DNA from: Clostridia bacterium
GTDB taxonomy: Bacteria; Bacillota; Clostridia; UBA1381
Direction of reading: 5' to 3'
Length of the DNA stretch: 56,985 nucleotides
NCBI GenBank assembly: GCA_017621875.1
Contig: JAGASE010000005.1
Span: 1-56,985 of the forward strand
Part shown: piece by piece, positions 43,067-52,195 of the stretch
Layout of the letters: each line of letters starts with the position of its first letter
How positions within the stretch are numbered: position 1 is the stretch's first letter
Notes under the pieces: model-generated
Database searches by the model: none
What the model was told of the DNA's origin: nothing
Seen by the model: only the letters and a program-made list of their open reading frames with translations
Program-made: the position numbers and the translations under genes

Positions 43067-45523
43067 ATGGAAAAAATAAAACTCAGCACACAAGAAGCAG
43101 AACTGAAAAAAGAAATTGAGGGCAAGCTGTCAAGGCATTTCGGAAAAACCTTAGAGGATGCAACTCCGAAAATGGTCTATACTGCCTGTGCTCTCTCGGC
43201 ACGTGACAAAATAATGGAGCGTTGGGCAGTTTCGCATAAGGAGGTAAAAAAGGAAAATTCCAAAAAACTCTACTACCTGTCCTTTGAATTTTTGATGGGA
43301 AGACTTTTGGCAACCAACATTTTAAACCTTATGCAGACCGATACTTATGTAAACACGCTGCGTGCCATGGGCTATGAGCTTTCGGACATTGTGGAGCTTG
43401 AAAACGACGCAGGTCTCGGAAACGGCGGTCTCGGACGTCTTGCAGCCTGCTTTATGGATTCGCTTACCACAATGGACCTTCCTGCTTACGGCTGTACTAT
43501 CCGCTACGAATACGGACTTTTTCGCCAAAAAATTGTTGACGGCTATCAGACAGAGCTTCCCGACACATGGCTTGAAAATGGCAACGCGTGGGAAATTGCA
43601 CGTCCTGAGGAGGCTGTTACCGTAAAATTCGGCGGTCAGGTGCATACTGACTGGTCGGACGGACATTTCTCCTTCCGCTACGAAAATGAACATACAATTA
43701 TCGCTATGCCGTATGATGTTCCGCTTGTGGGCTACGATTCAAAAATCGTAAACAAGTTGCGTCTTTGGGCGGCAAAAGCTCCCGATGTTATGGATATGCA
43801 GGAGTTTAACAGCGGTAACTATATCCGCTCAACTGAGGAAAAACAGCTTGCTGAGCTTATTTCAAAGGTTCTTTACCCTGAGGATAACCACACAGAGGGC
43901 AAGGAGCTGCGTTTAAAACAGCAGTATTTCCTTGTTTCCGCAACACTGCAGTGGATTTTGAAGGAATACGAAGACAGATACGGCTACGATTGGCATAATC
44001 TGCCGGAAAAGGCTGTTATACACATCAACGACACCCACCCCACCCTTGCTATTCCCGAGCTTATGCGTCTTCTGATTGACGATAAGGGACTCGGCTGGGA
44101 CGAGGCTTGGGATATTACCACAAGAACCTTTGCATACACAAATCACACTGTTATGAGCGAGGCTCTTGAAAAATGGCCTCTTGATATGTTCAAGAGAATT
44201 TTGCCAAGAATTTCAATGATAGTTGAAGAAATCAACCGCCGTCTTATGATAAATCTTCAAGAGGTTTATCCGGACGACTGGGGCAAGCAGAAATGGATGG
44301 CTATTATTTCTGATAATCAGGTATTTATGGCTAACCTTTGTCTGGCTACCTGCTTTGCGGTAAACGGAGTTTCGGGACTTCATACAAAAATTCTTACAAG
44401 CGATATTTTTGCCGACTATTACCGCTTGAACACAAAGCGTTTCCATGCTATCACAAACGGCATCACCTTCCGCCGCTGGATTGCAAACTGTAACCCTGAG
44501 CTTACCGAGCTTATTTCCTCAAAAATCGGAAAGGGCTGGATAAAGGATTACAAGCAGCTTGAAAAGCTGAAAAAATATGCCGATGACAAGGACTTCCAGG
44601 CAGCATTTGCCAAAATTAAGCATGATAACAAGGTTCGCCTTGCAGAATACATCAAGGTTCATAACGGAATAGAAATCGACCCTGACTCGATTTTCGATGT
44701 TCAGGCAAAGCGTTTGCATGAATACAAGCGTCAGCTTTTAAACATTCTGCATATACTTGCTGACTACAATATGCTGGTGGAAAACCCAAATATGGAATAC
44801 ACACCGAAAACCTACATTTTCGGTGCAAAGGCTGCTCCGGGCTATAAACGTGCGAAGCTTATAATCAAGCTGATTAACTCGGTTGGTGAAAAAATCAACA
44901 ACGATCCGAGAATAAACGGCAAAATCAAGGTCGTTTTCCTTGAAAACTACGGCGTTTCCATTGCAGAAAAGCTTGTTGTTGCAGCAGATATCTCCGAGCA
45001 AATCTCAACTGCAGGAAAAGAGGCTTCCGGAACAGGAAACATGAAGTTTATGTTAAACGGTGCCGTTACAATCGGAACCTTAGACGGCGCAAACGTCGAA
45101 ATGCTTGAACAGGTCGGCAGCGATAACATCTACATCTTCGGTCTTAAAGCCGATGAGGTTGCGGCACGCCTTAAATTCAACAATTCCGATGAGGTAAAAA
45201 CAATCTACTCAACAAACGCACCGCTCAGAAAAGCTCTTGACCAGCTTATTTCAGGCGAGCTTGAGGCTGAAAATACACAAATTTTCCGCGACCTTTACCA
45301 GACACTTCTCTTTGGTGACTACGGCTATCCTGACACATATATGGTGCTGAGAGATTTTGAGGAATACTGCAAAACTCAGGACAGAATTTCAAGGGACTAT
45401 AACGACAAGGCAGCTTGGTGGCACAAGGCTATTATGAACACAGCCTCCTGCGGTTTCTTCTCATCAGACCGCACCATCGCTGATTACAACAAAGACATAT
45501 GGCACTTAAAGCCTATAAAATAA
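43067..45523 (+). CDS. glgP: Glycogen/maltodextrin phosphorylase
   Basis: This 818-aa GT35 enzyme releases glucose-1-phosphate from alpha-1,4-glucans using pyridoxal phosphate. The PLP lysine is K660 in EASGTGNMKFMLNG. Other family blocks are LGNGGLGRLAACF, HINDTHP and RLHEYKRQLLN. Length fits the family. It lies 39 bases after glgA, so synthesis and breakdown of stored glucan are encoded together. The downstream GH13 enzyme could supply linear chains. Confidence 0.97.
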   Translation: MEKIKLSTQEAELKKEIEGKLSRHFGKTLEDATPKMVYTACALSARDKIMERWAVSHKEVKKENSKKLYYLSFEFLMGRLLATNILNLMQTDTYVNTLRAMGYELSDIVELENDAGLGNGGLGRLAACFMDSLTTMDLPAYGCTIRYEYGLFRQKIVDGYQTELPDTWLENGNAWEIARPEEAVTVKFGGQVHTDWSDGHFSFRYENEHTIIAMPYDVPLVGYDSKIVNKLRLWAAKAPDVMDMQEFNSGNYIRSTEEKQLAELISKVLYPEDNHTEGKELRLKQQYFLVSATLQWILKEYEDRYGYDWHNLPEKAVIHINDTHPTLAIPELMRLLIDDKGLGWDEAWDITTRTFAYTNHTVMSEALEKWPLDMFKRILPRISMIVEEINRRLMINLQEVYPDDWGKQKWMAIISDNQVFMANLCLATCFAVNGVSGLHTKILTSDIFADYYRLNTKRFHAITNGITFRRWIANCNPELTELISSKIGKGWIKDYKQLEKLKKYADDKDFQAAFAKIKHDNKVRLAEYIKVHNGIEIDPDSIFDVQAKRLHEYKRQLLNILHILADYNMLVENPNMEYTPKTYIFGAKAAPGYKRAKLIIKLINSVGEKINNDPRINGKIKVVFLENYGVSIAEKLVVAADISEQISTAGKEASGTGNMKFMLNGAVTIGTLDGANVEMLEQVGSDNIYIFGLKADEVAARLKFNNSDEVKTIYSTNAPLRKALDQLISGELEAENTQIFRDLYQTLLFGDYGYPDTYMVLRDFEEYCKTQDRISRDYNDKAAWWHKAIMNTASCGFFSSDRTIADYNKDIWHLKPIK

Positions 45524-45607
45524 GCTTTACCGAGGGACTGCTATTACAGTCCCTCATAAATTGTCCGACATCGGCATAAGAAAAAACTTCCCGGAGGTTT
45601 CTAAATT

Positions 45608-47506
45608 ATGAAAATCGAACACAATTCAAGAGCCTTGTTTTATCGCACTCCCTTTGGTGCAGCTCCAAAAAATACGTCGGTTACGCTCCGCATAGCACTT
45701 TCCGACTTTGGAATCCCTACTCATATCAGAGCCGTTTATGAATTTGACGGAAAAACGGATTTCGTAAACATGGCATATATTTTTGACGTTTCGGGAGCAT
45801 ATATATACGAAGCGGTAATAAATATACCCAACAAAACCGGACTTTTGCACTATTATTTCGATATTGCGTCACATCAAAGTCAGTTTTATTACGGAAATAA
45901 CGAAGAAAATCTCGGCGGAATCGGTCAAATTTATACCCAACTGCCGCAGAATAAATTTCAGATTACCGTATATGATGAAAGCTTTGAAACTCCAAAGTGG
46001 TGGAAAAACAGCGTATGCTACCAGATTTTCCCTGACCGTTTTTCAAACGCAAACTCAGACGGCAGCTTTTTATCCGAGCGAGGTGACATAATAAAGCGTG
46101 CTTGGGGCGATGAGCCTTTTTATAAAGCAGAGCAGTTCGGCGGAAAATACCTTGCAAATGACTTTTTCGGCGGAAATCTTTTGGGAATTGAGCAAAAGCT
46201 TCCCTACTTGAAAGAGCTTGGTATTTCCTGCATATACTTAAACCCTATATTCAAAGCGTACTCAAATCACAGATATGATACGGGCGATTACAAAACAATC
46301 GACCCCATGCTCGGCACAGAGGCGGATTTCAAAAGACTTTGCAAAAAAGCCGAGGAGCTTGGAATCAGAATAATTTTGGACGGTGTTTTTAATCACACCG
46401 GCAGTGACAGCCTGTATTTTAACAAAAACGGCAGCTACGATTCCTTGGGGGCTTATCAATCCTTGGACTCGCCTTACCATGAGTGGTATCGCTTTGAAAG
46501 CTTTCCCGACAAATACGAGTCATGGTGGGGCATTGATACCCTGCCACAGACCGAGGAAAATTCCGAAAGCTATCAAAATTATATATTAAAGGACAAGGAC
46601 GCGGTTATAAAAAAATGGCTCAAAGCCGGTGCGTCCGGCTGGCGACTTGACGTTGTGGACGAGCTTCCCGACTTTTTTGTAAAAATCCTTCGTTGCGAGG
46701 TAAAAAAGCAAAACCCCGACGCCGTAATTATCGGCGAGGTTTGGGAGGACGCGTCAAACAAGGTTGCATATGACGAGCAGCGTCAATATTTCATGGGCGA
46801 AGAGCTTGATTCGGTGATGAATTATCCCCTTCGCAACGCCTTGATTGACTTCCTTAACCTGAATATTTCTGCAGAAGACTTTGACAGGCGAATTATGAGC
46901 CTTAAGGAAAACTATCCAAGACCTGCATTTTATGCGACGCTTAATTTCCTGTCGAGCCACGATACCGAAAGAATTTTAACGGTTATGGGTGGAAAATCCG
47001 CCTCCACAAAGGACGAACAATCCCGCGAGAGGCTTTCATTTGAAGAAATGAACACTGCCGTCTCTAAGCTAAAATGCCTGATTTCGATGCAGATGCTCCT
47101 GCCCGGTGTGCCGACAATCTTTTACGGTGATGAAGCAGGGATTGAAGGCTATGCAGACCCGTTCTGCCGAAAGTGCTACCCTTGGGGCAATGAAAATACC
47201 GATATAATGGAATATTACAAAAAAAATATTCACCTTAGAAACGAAAGCAATGCTTTCCGCTTGGGCGAATTTGAAACGATATACAAGGTCGCAAACGGCT
47301 ACGGATTTATCAGATATGATAGCTGCGACAGCTATATTGTTCTTATAAATCCCGGCACATCTGAAACCTTCAGAATAGACGTTTCACGCTTTGGCATAAA
47401 TGAGCTTGAAGGTGTGTTCCATCGGGAATGCTATTCCTCCGAGGACGGAATTTACTTTATCCAAATGCCGGAAAAATCGGTTAAAATCTTTAAAAAGGCA
47501 GAATAA
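45608..47506 (+). CDS. GH13 alpha-glucan hydrolase with CBM34-like N-terminus
   Basis: This 632-aa protein begins with a beta domain of about 120 residues of the CBM34 type. A catalytic barrel follows, opening at CYQIFPDRFSN. Catalytic residues are D348 (GWRLDVVDE), E377 (IIGEVWED) and D452 (SSHDTE), and there is a C-terminal beta domain. The pattern fits neopullulanase, cyclomaltodextrinase or maltogenic amylase-like enzymes of GH13. No signal peptide is seen, so it probably works on intracellular glycogen or imported maltodextrin beside GlgA and GlgP. The stop codon lies inside the terminator hairpin. Confidence 0.9.
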   Translation: MKIEHNSRALFYRTPFGAAPKNTSVTLRIALSDFGIPTHIRAVYEFDGKTDFVNMAYIFDVSGAYIYEAVINIPNKTGLLHYYFDIASHQSQFYYGNNEENLGGIGQIYTQLPQNKFQITVYDESFETPKWWKNSVCYQIFPDRFSNANSDGSFLSERGDIIKRAWGDEPFYKAEQFGGKYLANDFFGGNLLGIEQKLPYLKELGISCIYLNPIFKAYSNHRYDTGDYKTIDPMLGTEADFKRLCKKAEELGIRIILDGVFNHTGSDSLYFNKNGSYDSLGAYQSLDSPYHEWYRFESFPDKYESWWGIDTLPQTEENSESYQNYILKDKDAVIKKWLKAGASGWRLDVVDELPDFFVKILRCEVKKQNPDAVIIGEVWEDASNKVAYDEQRQYFMGEELDSVMNYPLRNALIDFLNLNISAEDFDRRIMSLKENYPRPAFYATLNFLSSHDTERILTVMGGKSASTKDEQSRERLSFEEMNTAVSKLKCLISMQMLLPGVPTIFYGDEAGIEGYADPFCRKCYPWGNENTDIMEYYKKNIHLRNESNAFRLGEFETIYKVANGYGFIRYDSCDSYIVLINPGTSETFRIDVSRFGINELEGVFHRECYSSEDGIYFIQMPEKSVKIFKKAE

Positions 47507-47520
47507 ATCTGCCTTTTTTT
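47494..47520 (+). terminator. Terminator of the glycogen cluster
   Basis: The stem AAAGGCAGA (47494-47502) / TCTGCCTTT (47508-47516) has the GH13 stop codon in its loop, and the T-run extends to 47520. Confidence 0.85.
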
Positions 47521-47598
47521 CAATTATAAATTCATCAAATCCACAAAATTAGGAGCAAAAAAAACTCTTTGGGAATGCAGAAAAATAGTGCAGAACGG

Positions 47599-47689
47599 AC
47601 GGAACGAGGTTTTATGCGATTCATCGCATAAAACCTTGCCCGATGACGTACGTTGGTACGTCAAGAGGTGAGTTCCGTTCGTAGTCGGG
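47599..47689. repeat. Palindromic, possibly pseudoknotted intergenic element
   Basis: Four helices can be drawn. ACGGAAC (47599-47605) pairs with GTTCCGT (47672-47678). A 13-bp hairpin occupies 47607-47636, and an 8-bp hairpin TGACGTAC / GTACGTCA occupies 47644-47663. CCCGA (47639-47643) pairs with TCGGG (47685-47689). The first and last pairings cross, giving a pseudoknot. It lies between two converging transcription units. It may be a dispersed repeat or an RNA; no second copy is in the window. Confidence 0.45.
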
Positions 47690-47701
47690 TGGCATAAAAA
47701 G

Positions 47702-47730
47702 CAAAAAGAAATCCGCACATTGCGGATTTC
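47702..47730 (-). terminator. Terminator of the cysE-to-transketolase operon
   Basis: Minus-strand hairpin GAAATCCGCA (47708-47717) / TGCGGATTTC (47721-47730) is followed by TTTTTGC on the minus strand. It lies about 95 bases after the last stop codon. Confidence 0.7.
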
Positions 47731-47823
47731 TACCTGAATTTGAGTATTATAAAACACACTTTTCCTTTAAAAGGATTTAAGCCACCAGACGGTCTGTGCA
47801 TTTTTATACATTCCATATAAAAA

Positions 47824-48753
47824 CTATTTAGCTGCAATAGCTTCCCTTGCTTTTTTAGCGATATTTTCAGGAGTCAAGCCATACAATTCAAACAATTCTG
47901 CCGGCTTTCCTGAGCGTCCGAAGCTTTCTGTACCGATAACCTTTACAGGGCATGGTGCAGCATCTGTAACAACCTCTGCAACACTGCTGCCAAGTCCGCC
48001 GTAGATTGAATGCTCCTCCGCAGTAACAATCGCACCTGTTTCCTTTGCCGCCTTTATGATAATATCCTTATCAATCGGCTTGATTGTGTGTATATTTACG
48101 ACACGTGCCGAAATGCCTTCAGCCTCAAGCATCTTTCGTGCTTCAAGTGCCATTTGCACCATAAGACCGGTTGCAATAATTGTAACGTCCTTACCATCTG
48201 CAAGCTGAACGCCCTTGCCTATCTCAAATTTATAATCGGCAGGATTTACGTCCTCAACAGCCAAACGTCCGAATCTCATATAAACAGGTCCGTCATGCTC
48301 AATAGCAGCCTTAACTGCAAGCTGTGCCTCGATATCGTCCGCAGGGTTTATAACAACCATATTCGGAATAGTACGCATAAGTGCAATATCCTCAAGACAC
48401 TGATGCGAAGCACCGTCCTCGCCAACCGAAATACCTGCATGAGTAGCACCTATTTTAACATTCAGCTTTGTGTAACCGATTGAGTTTCTCACCTGTTCAA
48501 AAGCTCTGCCGGCTGCGAACATAGCAAAGGTTGATGCAAAAGCAATTTTTCCGCTTGCAGCAAGTCCTGCCGCAACACACAGCATATTAGCCTCAGCGAT
48601 ACCCATATTGAAAAATCTGTCGGGATATGCCTTTTTAAACATATCGGTTTTTGTTGATTTTGAAAGGTCAGCATCAAGCACAACAACTCTCTCGTCCTTG
48701 CCGTATTCCACCAATGCCGCACCGTATGATTCTCTTGTAGCCTTCTTTGCCAT
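47824..48753 (-). CDS. Transketolase, C-terminal subunit
   Basis: This 309-aa protein corresponds to the second half of transketolase. It has a pyrimidine-binding domain (LDADLSKSTKT, FFNMGIAEANML, GATHAGISVGEDGASHQ) and the C-terminal transketolase domain (EEHSIYGGLGSSVAEV, IGTESFGRSGKPAEL). With the N-terminal subunit it transfers two-carbon units between sugar phosphates in the non-oxidative pentose phosphate pathway. The start overlaps the partner's stop by one base (TAATG), consistent with coupled, equimolar translation. Confidence 0.96.
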   Translation of the reverse strand: MAKKATRESYGAALVEYGKDERVVVLDADLSKSTKTDMFKKAYPDRFFNMGIAEANMLCVAAGLAASGKIAFASTFAMFAAGRAFEQVRNSIGYTKLNVKIGATHAGISVGEDGASHQCLEDIALMRTIPNMVVINPADDIEAQLAVKAAIEHDGPVYMRFGRLAVEDVNPADYKFEIGKGVQLADGKDVTIIATGLMVQMALEARKMLEAEGISARVVNIHTIKPIDKDIIIKAAKETGAIVTAEEHSIYGGLGSSVAEVVTDAAPCPVKVIGTESFGRSGKPAELFELYGLTPENIAKKAREAIAAK

Positions 48754-49601
48754 TATAAACTCGCCTCCAATTCTGCAATTTTATCGTCCAGTTCCTTCAT
48801 TGCCTGATTATACTGCTCCTCATTCGGTGCACTTCCGTGCCAGCCGGCGTTGTTTTCCATGAACGAAACGCCTTTACCCTTTACCGACTTCATAATAATT
48901 GCAGTAGGCTGTCCCTTAGTTGCCTTTGCTTCGCATACAGCAGCCTCTAAAGAATCAAAATCATGAGCATCAGCTGTCAAAACCTTCCAGCCAAAGCTTT
49001 CAAACTTCTTATCGATAGGCGTAGGGTTCATAACCTCACACACATCACCGTCTATCTGAAGACCGTTATTATCAACAAAAATTGTAAAATTATCCAGCTT
49101 ATAATGAGAAGCGAACATTGCCTGCTCCCAAACCTGTCCTTCCTCAAGCTCACCGTCACCAAGAATTGCATAAACTCTGTAATCCTTGTTGTCGATTTTA
49201 GCAGCCAGTGCCATTCCGCCGGCAGCGGAAACTCCCTGTCCCAATGAGCCTGTTGACATATCAATACCGGGTACCTTATTCATGTCAGGGTGTCCCTGCA
49301 GATAGCTGTCAACCCTTCTGAAGGTTTTAAGGTCCTCCTCCGGGAAAAATCCTTTATACGCCAGCACTGAATAAAGTGCAGGGCAGGTATGTCCCTTTGA
49401 CAGTACAAGTCTGTCACGGTCTGCCATTTTCGGATTTTTCGGATCAACCTTCATAACCTCGCAGTAAAGATAAGTAAGCACATCAGCTACCGAAAGCGAG
49501 CCTCCCGGGTGTCCTGACGCCGCACTGTAAACTGCCGTTACAGCATTTTTTCTGACCTTGTTTGCTATTATTGCAAGCTCAGTTTTTCTTCTCTTCTCCA
49601 T
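48753..49601 (-). CDS. Transketolase, N-terminal subunit
   Basis: This 282-aa protein is the thiamine-diphosphate-binding half of a split transketolase. It has SGHPGGSLSVADVL near the N-terminus and the metal/TPP motif GDGELEEGQVWEQ ... FVDNNGLQIDG, which includes the GDG and N residues. It lies 11 bases after mrnC and directly before its partner. The split form is common in Firmicutes and archaea. Confidence 0.96.
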   Translation of the reverse strand: MEKRRKTELAIIANKVRKNAVTAVYSAASGHPGGSLSVADVLTYLYCEVMKVDPKNPKMADRDRLVLSKGHTCPALYSVLAYKGFFPEEDLKTFRRVDSYLQGHPDMNKVPGIDMSTGSLGQGVSAAGGMALAAKIDNKDYRVYAILGDGELEEGQVWEQAMFASHYKLDNFTIFVDNNGLQIDGDVCEVMNPTPIDKKFESFGWKVLTADAHDFDSLEAAVCEAKATKGQPTAIIMKSVKGKGVSFMENNAGWHGSAPNEEQYNQAMKELDDKIAELEASL

Positions 49602-49612
49602 TTTTGCTCCTC

Positions 49613-50035
49613 CTAAATTTGTTTTATGTCAATTTTTGCATTTTTAAAAGCCGTTTCCATAATCTCATTAAGCCTGTCCTCTTCACCTGCCAGATGCAGA
49701 TATCCGATTAACGCCTCAAAGCCGGTAGCTCTGCGGTAATCGGCAAGATTTGCGTTTTTCGGAACTGTTGCCGATTTTGCATTTCTGCCGCGTTTATAAA
49801 CCGCAAGCTCCTTCTCACAAAGCATCGGCTCTATCGCTGCCATACTGTTGCTCTGTGCATGAGCCTTTACAAATTTTATATTTTCAACATGAAGCTTGTG
49901 TGCCGGCATATCGGGATGCTCTAAAAGGAGTTTTTTTCTTGTAAACACCTCATAAACCGCATCGCCTATATATGCAAGCACCAAAGCCGGGTATATTGAC
50001 GGATTATCCTCTTTCATCATTCTGCGTATGACCAT
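49613..50035 (-). CDS. mrnC: Mini-ribonuclease III
   Basis: This protein of about 140 aa is an RNase-III-like nuclease without a double-stranded-RNA-binding domain, known in Bacillus for maturing 23S rRNA. The family core [17 protein letters not shown] with its catalytic Asp, and the segment [23 protein letters not shown], are present. It overlaps the end of cysS by 19 bases. Later ATGs at 50020 or 50017 would shorten the overlap. The cysS-mrnC arrangement is a conserved Firmicutes gene order. Confidence 0.94.
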   Translation of the reverse strand: MVIRRMMKEDNPSIYPALVLAYIGDAVYEVFTRKKLLLEHPDMPAHKLHVENIKFVKAHAQSNSMAAIEPMLCEKELAVYKRGRNAKSATVPKNANLADYRRATGFEALIGYLHLAGEEDRLNEIMETAFKNAKIDIKQI

Positions 50036-51429
50036 TTTACGCCCATCGGCGTATCCTTTAAAATAATATTTCTTGCCTTTAATTCATCGCGGATTCTGTC
50101 AGCCTCTGCCCAATCCTTGTTCTTTCTCGCCTCGTTACGCTTTTCGATAAGAGCTTCGATTTCAGCGTCTACCGAAGTCTCCTCTTTTTCTTCAAAAAGT
50201 CCCAGAACGTCGCCGATTTCATGGATTTGGCTCAAAGTAGCCTCAATTATACTGCGAGCATTATCGCCCTCCTGAGACAAAGTCTTGTTTGCCGCCGAAA
50301 CAATATCAAAAATCGCAGAAATTGCGTCTGCTGTATTTAAATCATCGTCCATCGCATCACAGAAACGCTGCTTTGCTCTTTTAAGTGCGTCTGTAAGCTC
50401 CATTTCGCTGTCATATAAATCCCTGTCCTTTGCGGCGGTAAGAAGGAATTTTAAGTTATCAATACAAGTGTAAACTCTCTCCATTGCCGACTGTGCCTGC
50501 TGCATCAGCTCATCGCTGAAATTAACAGGGCTTCTGTAATGAGCAGAAAGCATGAAAAATCTTACAACCTCCGGCTTATACTTCTCGGTAATATCACGGA
50601 TTGTAAAGAAATTGCCGAGAGACTTACTCATTTTCTGATTGTTTATGTTTATATAGCCGTTGTGCATCCAGTAATTTGCAAAGCCACAGCCGTTTGCACA
50701 CTCCGATTGTGCGATTTCATTTTCATGATGCGGAAAAATCAAGTCCTTGCCACCCGAATGAATGTCAATGCTTGCACCCAAAAATTTATTTACCATTGCC
50801 GAGCATTCTATATGCCAGCCCGGTCTTCCCATGCCCCATGGGCTTTCCCAAGCAGGCTCGCCCGGCTTTTGAGCCTTCCAGAGTGCAAAATCCATTGCGT
50901 CCTCTTTATCATCGGTAACGTCAATTCTCGCACCCGCCTCAAGCTCCTCGAGCGGCTGATGCGAAAGCTTGCCGTATTCGTCAAACTTTCTGGTGCGGAA
51001 ATACACGTTTCCGTTTACGTTATACGCATATCCCTTTTCCTCCAGTGACTTTACCACATCAATAATTGCATCGATATTTTCGGTAGCCTTCGGGTGAATT
51101 GTAGCCTTTCTTATGCCCAGTGCCTCGGCGTCCTTAAAGTATTCCGCAATAAAACGCTCGCCAAGCTCCTTTACCGTTATTCCCTCTTTATTTGCACGAT
51201 TAATCATCTTATCGTCAATATCGGTAAAGTTCTGAACAAATGTAACCTTATATCCCATATATTCAAGATAACGACGCATTGTATCAAAAATAATGAATGG
51301 TCTTGCGTTTCCGATGTGGAAATAGTCGTAAACCGTAGGTCCGCAGGAATACATTTTAACCTCGCCCGGCTTTATCGGGACAAATTCCTGCTTTTCTCTT
51401 GTCATAGTATTATAAATCTTCATCTTCAT
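50017..51429 (-). CDS. cysS: Cysteinyl-tRNA synthetase
   Basis: This 470-aa class I synthetase charges tRNA-Cys. It has the N-terminal zinc-site Cys and HIGH-like motif ([18 protein letters not shown], in part), the ATP-site KMSKSLGNF and the WHIECSAM zinc-site segment. Length fits the family. Its start (ATG at 51429, or 51423) overlaps the cysE end by 20 bases or 14 bases. Confidence 0.98.
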   Translation of the reverse strand: MKMKIYNTMTREKQEFVPIKPGEVKMYSCGPTVYDYFHIGNARPFIIFDTMRRYLEYMGYKVTFVQNFTDIDDKMINRANKEGITVKELGERFIAEYFKDAEALGIRKATIHPKATENIDAIIDVVKSLEEKGYAYNVNGNVYFRTRKFDEYGKLSHQPLEELEAGARIDVTDDKEDAMDFALWKAQKPGEPAWESPWGMGRPGWHIECSAMVNKFLGASIDIHSGGKDLIFPHHENEIAQSECANGCGFANYWMHNGYININNQKMSKSLGNFFTIRDITEKYKPEVVRFFMLSAHYRSPVNFSDELMQQAQSAMERVYTCIDNLKFLLTAAKDRDLYDSEMELTDALKRAKQRFCDAMDDDLNTADAISAIFDIVSAANKTLSQEGDNARSIIEATLSQIHEIGDVLGLFEEKEETSVDAEIEALIEKRNEARKNKDWAEADRIRDELKARNIILKDTPMGVKWSYAE

Positions 51430-52081
51430 TTCCTTCCGATTCTAAATTTTCCATTTCCTTTATCTTCTTTTCAAGTGCAGCCATATGCACAGAGAGAGTG
51501 CATATCTGCGATGAAACAGGATCGGGAATCGTTACCTGGTCGAGGTCAGCCTCAACACGCACGCCCTCACGCTTAACAATTCTTGCAGGTACGCCGACGC
51601 ATGTAGAGTTTGGCGGCACCTCCGAAAGCACAACCGCTCCTGCTGCAATCTTGGAATTATCTCCGACCGTAAACGGACCTAAAACCTTAGCACCGCTGCC
51701 GACCATAACGTTATTTCCCAATGTCGGATGCCGCTTGCCTTTTTCCTTTCCTGTTCCACCAAGCGTTACGCCCTGGTAAATAGTACAGTTGTCACCGACA
51801 ATTGCCGTTTCTCCGATTACAACTCCCATGCCATGGTCAATAAAAAGTCCCCTTCCGATAGTTGCACCCGGATGAATTTCAATTCCTGTCCAAAATCTCG
51901 TACACTGCGAAATCCACCTTGCCAGAAACTTCATATTATGTTTATAAAAGAAATGTGCAGCTCTGTGCCAGAACACCGCCTGGATTCCGGGATAAAGCAG
52001 AAAAACCTCAATTCCCGAACGGGCAGCCGGGTCACGCTCCAGTACCGCCTGCACATCATAAGCGATATTTTTAAAGAGCAT
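51410..52081 (-). CDS. cysE: Serine O-acetyltransferase
   Basis: This 223-aa enzyme acetylates L-serine with acetyl-CoA, the first step of cysteine synthesis. An N-terminal helical part is followed by left-handed beta-helix hexapeptide repeats (about residues 70-170). [20 protein letters not shown] and [19 protein letters not shown] (active-site His) are visible. The C-terminal 45 residues are hydrophilic. It is the first gene of a five-gene operon with cysS, mrnC and the two transketolase halves, under a TTGTAA/TATAAT promoter with a short leader. Confidence 0.97.
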   Translation of the reverse strand: MLFKNIAYDVQAVLERDPAARSGIEVFLLYPGIQAVFWHRAAHFFYKHNMKFLARWISQCTRFWTGIEIHPGATIGRGLFIDHGMGVVIGETAIVGDNCTIYQGVTLGGTGKEKGKRHPTLGNNVMVGSGAKVLGPFTVGDNSKIAAGAVVLSEVPPNSTCVGVPARIVKREGVRVEADLDQVTIPDPVSSQICTLSVHMAALEKKIKEMENLESEGNEDEDL

Positions 52082-52109
52082 AATACACCATCCTAACTAT
52101 AATACAACT

Positions 52110-52138
52110 ATTATACTATAAATACCTGAAAATTACAA
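52110..52138 (-). promoter_or_regulatory. cysE operon promoter
   Basis: On the minus strand TTGTAA (52133-52138), a 17-bp spacer and TATAAT (52110-52115). The leader is only about 25 bases, too short for a T-box. Confidence 0.65.
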
Positions 52139-52150
52139 GAGATTTTTAAC

Positions 52151-52180
52151 AAAAAAGAGTATGAGAAAGTCTCATACTCT
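52151..52180 (-). terminator. Terminator of the SipL-like gene
   Basis: Minus-strand 11-bp stem AGAGTATGAGA / TCTCATACTCT with a CTT loop is followed by TTTTTTG. Confidence 0.85.
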
Positions 52181-52195
52181 ATTCTATTATAATCT

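Larger units (their letters stand above)
47521..47823. other. Gene-free stretch between convergent operons holding a structured element
   Basis: No credible gene is present. It contains a compact folded element at 47599-47689 and the minus-strand terminator of the transketolase genes at 47702-47730. A 77-codon open frame across it on the minus strand simply reads through these hairpins and has no recognisable family or good ribosome binding site. Confidence 0.6.

Noticed and set aside
47524-47757. 77-codon minus-strand open frame in the gap between convergent operons
   Set aside because: It reads across a terminator and palindromic hairpins, has no family likeness and no good ribosome binding site; the structure explains the sequence better.
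52082-52140. A T-box riboswitch before cysE-cysS
   Set aside because: The leader is only about 25 bases after the promoter and has no T-box motif (TGGNACCGCG-like) or specifier stem.
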